DNA of 5,752 nt from Deltaproteobacteria bacterium (GTDB lineage: Bacteria > Desulfobacterota > DSM-4660 > Desulfatiglandales > Desulfatiglandaceae): assembly GCA_013349725.1 (NCBI GenBank), contig DUZB01000195.1:1-5752 (forward strand). The letters are read 5' to 3'. The position numbers were made by a program, and so were the translations under genes. Shown here piece by piece: positions 1-4,626 of this stretch (its first letter is position 1; every line of letters begins with the position of its first letter). The notes beneath the pieces were generated by a model. It was not told the origin of the DNA and searched no databases. It worked only from the letters and a program-made list of their open reading frames with translations.

Positions 1-131
1 CCCTGGGTCTGGCAGGCCACCCGCAGTTCGCCGCGTTGCGCAATTTCGTCCAGAGTGCCCGCGGACGCCGTCATAGCGCCCCCCGCAACCATCAATACTA
101 CCATCACCCAACTCAACCATTTGCATGACAT
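1..131 (-). CDS. Amino-acid ABC transporter substrate-binding protein, N-terminal part (cut by window edge)
   Basis: Only the first 43 codons are present. The reading starts at an ATG at 131 preceded by a perfect AAGGAGG seven bases upstream. The protein opens with a classical Sec signal peptide: a short start with Lys4, a hydrophobic core at about residues 5-20, and an Ala-Ser-Ala cleavage site at 22-24. The mature protein then begins GTLDEIAQRGELRVACQTQ, the opening typical of family 3 periplasmic solute-binding proteins (SBP_bac_3), in which the stretch around 'GELRV' forms the first beta strand of lobe 1. Such proteins bind polar or basic amino acids, or opines, in the periplasm and deliver them to an ABC permease. 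The ligand cannot be read from this fragment. It lies 140 bases downstream of the dehydrogenase gene on the same strand, so it probably feeds that pathway. The permease and ATPase would be expected beyond the left edge. Confidence 0.8.
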   Translation of the reverse strand, partial: MSCKWLSWVMVVLMVAGGAMTASAGTLDEIAQRGELRVACQTQ

Positions 132-138
132 GATCCTA

Positions 139-145
139 CCTCCTT
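139..145 (-). promoter_or_regulatory. Ribosome binding site of the binding-protein gene
   Basis: On the minus strand the sequence AAGGAGG lies seven bases before the ATG at 131. It is a full match to the anti-Shine-Dalgarno core and fixes the start of the binding-protein gene. It is much stronger than the sites before rocD or the Lrp-type regulator, suggesting that the secreted protein is made in larger amounts than the enzymes. Confidence 0.8.
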
Positions 146-196
146 GTCGTTAATGTGTTTTGATGCTCCAGCACTTCCTCTTTGACCACAAGGCCA

Positions 197-212
197 TGTT
201 CTGCCAAGAACA
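197..212. repeat. Short perfect inverted repeat (hairpin) between dehydrogenase and binding-protein genes
   Basis: TGTTCT and AGAACA form six-base arms around the four-base loop GCCA. No T-run follows on either strand, so it does not look like a rho-independent terminator. It sits in the 140-base gap that separates the enzyme genes from the transporter gene. It could be an mRNA processing or stabilising hairpin or a protein site, but a chance occurrence is also possible. Nothing else was recognised in this gap apart from the ribosome binding site at its left end. Confidence 0.3.
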
Positions 213-271
213 GCGATCTTCATTCAGCCACTCTCCGGAATGATGTGGGAGTGAGCCAGTATTGGGTCCGG

Positions 272-1369
272 CTATGACCATTCGCCTGTTTCAAGGTATT
301 TTTTCAACTCTTTTAGGGTTCTACCTGCAAGCCCTAACGATTCAACGGTTCGCATGCCTTTTTTGAAATAATCTTCATCCATTAGAATTCCCCCCATTTT
401 CACGATCGCTTCACAGGTCGGCGTAGGGATGTCGAGCATCTTTCCTAGAGAGCAAAACAGGACTAGCCCCATCCCGATATCCTCATGAAAATATCGGTTG
501 TTAAGAGTGTTAGGGTTGCGAAATGATTTGAAACCTTCTCCTTTTTTGTAACAATCATGGTAGTCGGTGCTCGATGCATATCCTTGTTTGACGGAAGTCT
601 CCGGGTCGGATTGAGCCGGATACCCGAGAGCTCGCAGAAGAGCCATTCGTTCTTCGTCTAGTTTTTGAATCAACCGGGCGACCGCTGGAGATACCCCGTC
701 CCCGTAAAAGAAGGTGCGATCTCCTTCATTCTCGATCCGTGCTGCGTTCAGTATAGTAATAGCCGGGTGAATTACTGGATTGGCGTTGTTCAATCCAGCC
801 TCCAAGACGCTGGCACCGCGTACAAGACCGGGGTAGAGAGCTTCCAATTCACCGCAAATCCCATCCATAGCCGATGCAGGTAAGGTTCCATAAACCACGC
901 GATTGACTTTGACGGCAATCTCGACCGTGGACCCTTTCGCTCGGCACCCATAGGTTAGAGTGGCTGTCTCTACAATAACAGGCAATTTCTTTAACCCAAA
1001 TTCGCGAAAGACCTTTGCGAGAAGGAGCGACCCACCAGTGGAGCCCGGGTTGAGTATTACGAGCTGATGGGGTTGAACGAGGGGTGCCAGTTCCTTAGCG
1101 ATCCGTTCGTGGACCAGCGCCTGGGTGCAGACCATGATTGTGTCCACATCCGACACGGCTTTGGATAGATCCGTTGTCACCATGTCCAGGCGAGCCTCAC
1201 CATTGACGGCACCCGTTGCCGTCAGTATGGGATTTTCGATAAGGCCCTCGATATTCGCTCTGAACTCTGGAAACTCGAAAAGACGGACGTGCTTTCCATG
1301 AAGCGTGAACTCAACGGCGCTCGCTTTTCCTCCATTACCAGCGCCAATAACTGCAATCCTTTCGATCAT
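272..1369 (-). CDS. NAD(P)-dependent octopine/opine dehydrogenase family protein
   Basis: The 365-residue protein has the two-domain layout of the octopine dehydrogenase family. An N-terminal Rossmann domain carries the dinucleotide loop GAGNGG at 9-14 and an acidic end of strand beta-2 (LFEF, 30-33), weakly favouring NAD over NADP. A C-terminal catalytic domain starts near residue 185. His201 in NPVIHP (197-202) and Asp297 in RYFHED (292-297) match the catalytic His-Asp pair of the family. Characterised members catalyse reversible reductive condensation of an amino acid with a 2-oxo acid, giving opines such as octopine; the substrate here cannot be read from sequence. The ATG at 1369 has GGAGG nine bases upstream (1379-1383). 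The gene follows rocD after 53 bases, so an arginine- or ornithine-derived opine is a reasonable inference. A metallophore role as in CntM is less likely, because no nicotianamine-synthase-like gene is next to it. Length is normal and the frame intact. Confidence 0.85.
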   Translation of the reverse strand: MIERIAVIGAGNGGKASAVEFTLHGKHVRLFEFPEFRANIEGLIENPILTATGAVNGEARLDMVTTDLSKAVSDVDTIMVCTQALVHERIAKELAPLVQPHQLVILNPGSTGGSLLLAKVFREFGLKKLPVIVETATLTYGCRAKGSTVEIAVKVNRVVYGTLPASAMDGICGELEALYPGLVRGASVLEAGLNNANPVIHPAITILNAARIENEGDRTFFYGDGVSPAVARLIQKLDEERMALLRALGYPAQSDPETSVKQGYASSTDYHDCYKKGEGFKSFRNPNTLNNRYFHEDIGMGLVLFCSLGKMLDIPTPTCEAIVKMGGILMDEDYFKKGMRTVESLGLAGRTLKELKKYLETGEWS

Positions 1370-1422
1370 AATAAACTGCCTCCATTCAGCCTGTGGAATT
1401 TAAAGCTATGTTTGAACTTAAT

Positions 1423-2625
1423 TCAGGGGTTCTCGAATACAGTGATAATTTGCTCCATCGCCCAATCGATCTCCTCTTTCTTTATGATCAATGGGGGAGT
1501 AAACCTGATAATGTTGTCATGTGTCTCCTTGCACAGCAACCCGAGTGACATCAACCGTTCACAATACCTGCGGGCTCCTCCAGCCTCCGGAAAGAGTTCA
1601 AGGCCGATCATAAGCCCTCTGCCCCGAACCTCCTTGATCAGGGAACTCCGGATCTGCTGCAACGCCTCCAGAAAATACCCTCCAACCTCAGCCGCGTTTT
1701 CGATCATCTTCTCTTCGATCAGAACTTTGAGCGCGGTCCTGGCTACAGCGCAAGCCAGCGGGTTTCCTCCGAAGGTGCTCCCGTGTTCTCCCGGCCGGAG
1801 AACGCCCAGGACTTCGGTGTTGGAAAGGACTGCGGATATTGGATAAAATCCACCGGACAATGCTTTGCCGATCAATGTGATATCCGCTTCGATGCCCTCG
1901 TGCTGTTCCGCCAGGAGTCTGCCGGTGCGACCGAGACCCGTCTGGATCTCGTCAAGAATCAAGACCACATGGTTCTTCTCGCAGATCGCTTTAGCCTTTT
2001 TCAGGTAGCCCCCGGGAGGGATAATAATTCCGGCTTCCCCCTGAATGGGTTCCAACAAGAATCCTACGGTGTTAGGAGTGATGGCTTCCTCAAGGGCGTC
2101 AGCATCGCCGAAGGGGATGATCTTGAACCCCGGCGTGAAGGGGCCGAAAGCTTGGCGATAATAATCTTCTGTGCTGAATCCCACCAAAGTGATCGTCCGC
2201 CCATGAAAATTGTTCTGGCATACGATGATTTCGGCCTTGTCCCTGGGAACGCCTTTCACTGTGTAGCCCCATTTTCTGACTGCCTTAATGATCGTTTCGA
2301 CAGCCTCGGCGCCACTATTCATGGGCAACACTTTGTGGGAGTTTGTTAACTCGCAGAGCTCTTTGTAAAGAAGCCCAAGCTGGTCATTGCGGAAGGCACG
2401 AGAGGTGATCGTCATTTTCTCGGCCTGTTCCCTCATAGCATCGAGAATTTTGGGGTGGCAGTGCCCCTGATTCACCGCCGAATAAGCCGCAAGACAGTCA
2501 AGATATTTCTTTCCGTCCACGTCCCAAACCCAAACCCCCTTCCCCCGGCTCAGCACCACATCAAGAGGCTTATAATTGTGGGCTCCATATGTTTCTTCCA
2601 GTTCAATGAAATCAGCGGTTTGCAT
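1423..2625 (-). CDS. rocD: Ornithine aminotransferase
   Basis: This cytoplasmic, PLP-dependent class III aminotransferase of 400 residues moves the delta-amino group of L-ornithine to 2-oxoglutarate, giving glutamate 5-semialdehyde and glutamate (EC 2.6.1.13). The family signature YGAHNYKP is at 13-20 and [11 protein letters not shown] at 48-58. The phosphate-binding SGAEAVE is at 104-110, NNFHGRT at 138-144, EPIQGEAG at 192-199, [12 protein letters not shown] at 224-235 and the Schiff-base lysine, Lys254, in IGKALSGG. Residues that define ornithine specificity and gating in human OAT are kept at matching places: Tyr18 (human Tyr55), Tyr48 (Tyr85), Arg143 (Arg180), Glu197 (Glu235) and Arg374 (Arg413). 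This separates it from acetylornithine and GABA aminotransferases. Only a weak GAGA-like ribosome site precedes the ATG at 2625. The regulator gene ends 64 bases upstream and the dehydrogenase begins 53 bases downstream, both on the same strand. No P5C dehydrogenase or reductase gene is in view. Confidence 0.95.
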   Translation of the reverse strand: MQTADFIELEETYGAHNYKPLDVVLSRGKGVWVWDVDGKKYLDCLAAYSAVNQGHCHPKILDAMREQAEKMTITSRAFRNDQLGLLYKELCELTNSHKVLPMNSGAEAVETIIKAVRKWGYTVKGVPRDKAEIIVCQNNFHGRTITLVGFSTEDYYRQAFGPFTPGFKIIPFGDADALEEAITPNTVGFLLEPIQGEAGIIIPPGGYLKKAKAICEKNHVVLILDEIQTGLGRTGRLLAEQHEGIEADITLIGKALSGGFYPISAVLSNTEVLGVLRPGEHGSTFGGNPLACAVARTALKVLIEEKMIENAAEVGGYFLEALQQIRSSLIKEVRGRGLMIGLELFPEAGGARRYCERLMSLGLLCKETHDNIIRFTPPLIIKKEEIDWAMEQIITVFENP

Positions 2626-2689
2626 GTCTAATGTCTCACGACTTGTTTGTCATTTACCTGAAATAACGCGAATTGATCGAAGGCACCGA

Positions 2690-3157
2690 TTACTCGGCAA
2701 AGTTGGGCCGAAGCCAATTGCCTTCTGATTTCATGATGACGAATGATTCGCTTCTAACAACGTTTCCCAGTTTGAGGATGGATTCGGTCGTGAAGCGATA
2801 CAGCTCATTCTTCCCGCCCGATATGAGCACTTCGGCAATGATGTCGTAGCGCCCGGTCACAACTCCCGCCCAAACGACATTGGGAAGGCCCGCTATTTTT
2901 GCAAGGATCTGATCCATCTTTCCTTGGGATTGAATGCTCATCGCCACTATGGCGGTTGTCATTTCCGGGTGTTTTTGAGGGTCGATGAAACCCGAGACTT
3001 TGAGAAGGCCCTCTTTCTCGAGCTTTTTAATTCGCTTGCGCAAAGTCGGAGCTGTTACCTTCAGTCGCTTTGCCAAAGAGCCGATAGGAATCCGGCCATC
3101 TTCGACCAGGAGACGAATTATTCCCTTGTCCAATGTGTCGAGCAGGGTATTTTGCAT
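2690..3157 (-). CDS. Lrp/AsnC-family transcriptional regulator
   Basis: A 155-residue DNA-binding protein of normal length for the family. A winged helix-turn-helix fills about residues 7-55, with the LAKRLKVTAPTLRKRIKKL segment (28-46) as the helix-turn-helix. The RAM ligand-binding and oligomerisation domain runs from about 66 to 143, with TGRYDI (101-106) at the glycine-rich loop that shapes the effector pocket at subunit interfaces. Reading could also begin seven codons earlier at a GTG (3178), but no Shine-Dalgarno sequence precedes it. The ATG at 3157 has AAGG five bases upstream and gives the usual AsnC-type start. As first gene ahead of rocD it most likely controls the amino-acid operon in response to an amino acid (ornithine, arginine or a related compound, inferred) and its own gene through the AT-rich upstream region. 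Family members can repress or activate, and the sign cannot be read here. Confidence 0.9.
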   Translation of the reverse strand: MQNTLLDTLDKGIIRLLVEDGRIPIGSLAKRLKVTAPTLRKRIKKLEKEGLLKVSGFIDPQKHPEMTTAIVAMSIQSQGKMDQILAKIAGLPNVVWAGVVTGRYDIIAEVLISGGKNELYRFTTESILKLGNVVRSESFVIMKSEGNWLRPNFAE

Positions 3158-3162
3158 ATTGA

Positions 3163-3166
3163 CCTT
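3163..3166 (-). promoter_or_regulatory. Ribosome binding site deciding the regulator start
   Basis: AAGG on the minus strand lies five bases before the ATG at 3157. The upstream alternative GTG at 3178 is preceded only by an A/T-rich run with no purine motif. The shorter 155-residue form is therefore preferred. Confidence 0.5.
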
Positions 3167-3219
3167 AAAAGGCCTCACAAAACAAAAAATTTAAAAAATG
3201 GTGCTATAATTTTCTTAAA

Positions 3220-3292
3220 AGATATTATAATGCACTTAAACTATATTATTAGATTCTTTGTCAAGATATTATTTTCATAAATAGAAATATCT
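3220..3292. promoter_or_regulatory. Candidate operator: three helically spaced AGATATT half-sites
   Basis: The very AT-rich segment before the regulator gene contains AGATATT at 3220-3226 and 3264-3270 and its reverse complement AATATCT at 3286-3292. The first two lie in a longer shared word, AAGATATTAT. Starts are 44 and 22 bases apart, near four and two helical turns, so all three would face the same side of the DNA. A degenerate copy (CTATATT) sits at 3241-3247. Lrp/AsnC proteins typically bind several phased AT-rich sites and often control their own genes. The sites flank the candidate promoter below, so autoregulation is inferred. AT-rich DNA gives such words by chance fairly often. Confidence 0.4.
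3235..3264 (-). promoter_or_regulatory. Candidate sigma-70 promoter of the regulator-rocD-dehydrogenase unit
   Basis: On the minus strand a perfect TTGACA (3264-3259) is followed after 18 bases by TTTAAG (3240-3235), a four-of-six match to the -10 consensus. Transcription would begin near 3228, about 70 bases before the ATG at 3157. A perfect TATAAT also occurs slightly downstream on this strand (around 3224-3229), but no -35 box is correctly spaced from it. The first pair is therefore preferred, with moderate doubt. Confidence 0.4.
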
Positions 3293-3300
3293 ATGTTTAT

Positions 3301-3507
3301 AGTTGGCCTATTGTCGGGGACTGGCTTTGGGTTAAGCGGAAAATCGGAGTTGTCTGTCCAAACGAGGCTACCTGGAGAGTGAGACGTCGAGGAAACATGT
3401 TTAGCGATCGAGTTGTGCCCGCAGCCAAACTAATGAGGGGGAACGGAGTTCTTCACTAATGAAAGGCACTTCTGTGGCATGGACCAAGGTCAATATTCTT
3501 TAGATCA
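3301..3507. other. Non-coding stretch without recognised gene
   Basis: No convincing coding frame was found between the AT-rich operator region and the DUF2284 remnant. A 20-codon plus-strand frame at 3397-3459 has a purine run that sits too close to its ATG and resembles nothing I recognise. The word ACTAATGA occurs at 3429-3436 and 3455-3462, and ACTAATCA at 3507-3514, at spacings of 26 and 52 bases. The segment may be the eroded remainder of the DUF2284 gene's 3' part or debris from a past rearrangement, but no similarity supports this directly. Confidence 0.5.
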
Positions 3508-3749
3508 CTAATCAGCAATTTTATTTTGGTAGCTTCCGTGCCTTTCGCATTCAGCAACAGAAGGGGTGTTTGGCGGGCAGGTGGCATTGTGGCCGTACTC
3601 CCCGCACCAGAAGGTGCACTTCATCCTCACCCACTGGGAGACAACGATGTCTTCCGGCTTGATCCACTTGAAATCCGAGAAACCGATCTGCTGAAAAAGG
3701 TTTTCCAGGGCTTTCCTTTGTTCTTGCTCAGGCGTGCTTTCTTGTCCAT
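3508..3749 (-). pseudogene. Frameshifted and truncated DUF2284 metal-binding protein remnant
   Basis: An ATG at 3749 has AGGAG five bases upstream (3755-3759) and starts MDKKAR, but that frame stops after about 40 codons. The family-like sequence continues in a second frame, reading ALENLFQQIG, then WIKPEDIVVSQWVRMKC, then a cysteine cluster with C-x3-C, C-x8-C-PP and a further Cys, matching the hallmark 'WVRxKCxxGCxxYGxxxxCPPxxPS' region of DUF2284 predicted metal-binding proteins. That frame has no start of its own, so one base was probably lost within the first ten or so codons. The 242-base span, not a multiple of three, agrees. The frame ends at TAG 3508-3510 soon after SVAECER, giving about 80 codons where I recall family members having roughly 170-190. 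The C-terminal half is missing. The family is common in anaerobes and its function is poorly known. A sequencing error could explain the frameshift but not the truncation. Confidence 0.75.
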
Positions 3750-3782
3750 GCTGACTCCTCTCATTCGACGAAATTTTCGCAG

Positions 3783-3811
3783 AGCATAGTGATTCCCATC
3801 GCCCTCAGCAA
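3783..3811 (-). promoter_or_regulatory. Possible relic promoter of the DUF2284 remnant
   Basis: On the minus strand TTGCTG (3811-3806) and TATGCT (3788-3783) are separated by 17 bases. Both are partial matches to sigma-70 boxes, and together they lie about 35-60 bases before the decayed ATG. Position and spacing fit, but the boxes are weak. A chance match cannot be ruled out. Confidence 0.25.
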
Positions 3812-3841
3812 GAGTTATTTTCTGGGAAACAGCCTTGATGC

Positions 3842-3870
3842 TTTCTAATTCTCCTTTTACGCTTTATAAT
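3842..3870 (+). promoter_or_regulatory. Candidate promoter for the phosphoesterase / ParB-RAM pair
   Basis: A perfect TATAAT lies at 3865-3870. The position 17 bases upstream (3842-3847, TTTCTA) is only a weak -35 match, so either an activator is needed or the site is fortuitous. Transcription would begin near 3877, giving a leader of about 140 bases that includes a strong AGGAGG at 3884-3889 and the GA-rich hairpin repeat before the phosphoesterase ATG. Confidence 0.35.
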
Positions 3871-3898
3871 CTGGATTGGTCACAGGAGGTAGATATTC

Positions 3899-3994
3899 GT
3901 GGTGCTATTGGATCAGCGGGCTATTGCCGTGAAAATTCCCCTGCGAGGGTGTCCGACAACCCAAAATTCCTCTTCCCTCGAGGGGGAGAGGTGA
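3899..3994 (+). CDS. Possible 31-residue leader ORF (GTG start)
   Basis: A strong AGGAGG (3884-3889) stands nine bases before GTG-GTG at 3899, and no other gene uses it. The frame runs 31 codons and ends at TGA 3992-3994, 20 bases before the phosphoesterase ATG. The peptide starts VVLLDQRAIAVKIPLRGC, has no recognisable domain, and its last third is encoded by the GA-rich repeat, which argues against a conserved protein. It could be a short leader peptide coupling translation to the next gene, or the ribosome site could be left from a gene displaced by the repeat. The coding call is tentative. Confidence 0.25.
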   Translation: MVLLDQRAIAVKIPLRGCPTTQNSSSLEGER

Positions 3995-4010
3995 GGTGAG
4001 GGGGTGGGGA
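3963..4010 (+). repeat. GA-rich extragenic hairpin repeat
   Basis: The segment holds a hairpin, CTCTTCCC (3970-3977) with GGGGAGAG (3983-3990) around a TCGAG loop, containing the perfect palindrome CCCTCGAGGG. It is followed by GAGGTGAGGTGAGGGGG on the same strand. This pattern of a CTC/GAG hairpin with a G-rich GTGAGG tail resembles dispersed extragenic repeats I know from many environmental bacterial genomes. A related sequence in the opposite orientation begins at 5731. The repeat's G-rich tail is also the only purine-rich sequence before the phosphoesterase ATG, so it may have supplied that gene's ribosome binding site. Confidence 0.5.
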
Positions 4011-4014
4011 ATCC

Positions 4015-4626
4015 ATGAAAATTCTCACCGTCTCAGATCGTGTCGAACCTGTTCTTACCACAGAGTTCGACCCTGAGCGATTCGCCCGGATCGACCTGAT
4101 TCTTTCCTGCGGGGACCTGCAGCCGGAATACCTGTCTTTCCTGGCGGATGCGCTTCATGCTCCCTGTTTCTATGTCAAAGGAAATCATGATATACGCTAC
4201 GAGTCAAAGCCCCCCAAGGGGTGCACCGATCTTCACGCCAAGCTCGTTCAATTCCAGGGGATCAGGCTGCTCGGGCTGGAAGGGTCGCGGTGGTACAACG
4301 GGGGGCCCCATCAGTACAGTGAACGGGACATGAAGAGGATCATTTGGGGGTTCCGCCCGAAGCTGTGGATAGGCAAGGGGCTGGACATCATCCTGACCCA
4401 TTCGCCACCCCGGCACATTCACGATGAAGAAGACCTGTGCCACAGGGGGTTCCGAAGCTTTCGGTGGCTCATCGACAAGTATTCACCGAGGTATTTCATT
4501 CATGGACACACCCATGCTCTTTTCACGGATCCTTCGGAGCGCATCACTACCGTCAATCAGACCAAGGTGATCAACAGCTATGGGTACTTCATCTTCGACA
4601 TCGAGCCTGGCTCGATGGCTCAGTAA
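4015..4626 (+). CDS. Calcineurin-like metallophosphoesterase
   Basis: The 203-residue, probably cytoplasmic protein has no signal peptide or membrane segment. Its two-metal phosphoesterase motifs appear in order: VSDRVEP (6-12, Asp8), GDL (33-35, Asp34), GNHD (56-59), LTHSPPR (127-133, His129) and GHTH (164-167). The usual first motif is Asp-x-His, but here position 10 is Val, so the first metal site lacks one ligand. I recall a subgroup with 'SDxVxP' here, so this is probably a family trait rather than decay. The substrate is unknown; relatives hydrolyse phosphomonoesters, cyclic nucleotides or nucleic-acid ends. The ATG at 4015 follows a G-rich run rather than a clean Shine-Dalgarno site. 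The next gene overlaps its 3' end in another frame, pointing to co-transcription and perhaps a shared role. Confidence 0.85.
   Translation: MKILTVSDRVEPVLTTEFDPERFARIDLILSCGDLQPEYLSFLADALHAPCFYVKGNHDIRYESKPPKGCTDLHAKLVQFQGIRLLGLEGSRWYNGGPHQYSERDMKRIIWGFRPKLWIGKGLDIILTHSPPRHIHDEEDLCHRGFRSFRWLIDKYSPRYFIHGHTHALFTDPSERITTVNQTKVINSYGYFIFDIEPGSMAQ

Noticed and set aside
197..212. Hairpin as a rho-independent terminator of the dehydrogenase gene
   Set aside because: The stem is only six bases, partly A/T, and no T-run follows on either strand.
1289..2349. Long plus-strand frames opposite rocD and the dehydrogenase
   Set aside because: They lie antisense to genes with complete catalytic motifs, lack their own recognisable domains, and arise from the codon bias of the real genes.
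3158..3178. GTG start seven codons upstream for the Lrp-type regulator
   Set aside because: No Shine-Dalgarno sequence precedes it, and the ATG at 3157 has one and gives the usual family N terminus.
3397..3459. 20-codon plus-strand frame with a GAGGAA run before its ATG
   Set aside because: The purine run is only about two bases from the ATG, the peptide resembles nothing I can name, and there is no supporting context.
3156..3496. An 11-base inverted repeat (3156-3166 against 3486-3496) as possible mobile-element ends
   Set aside because: It overlaps the regulator start codon, encloses no transposase and has no target duplication, and an 11-base match over this span is not improbable.
3526..3789. 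Plus-strand open frame of 87 codons across the DUF2284 remnant
   Set aside because: It has no family resemblance or ribosome site, and the opposite strand carries clear DUF2284 sequence, so this frame is its shadow.
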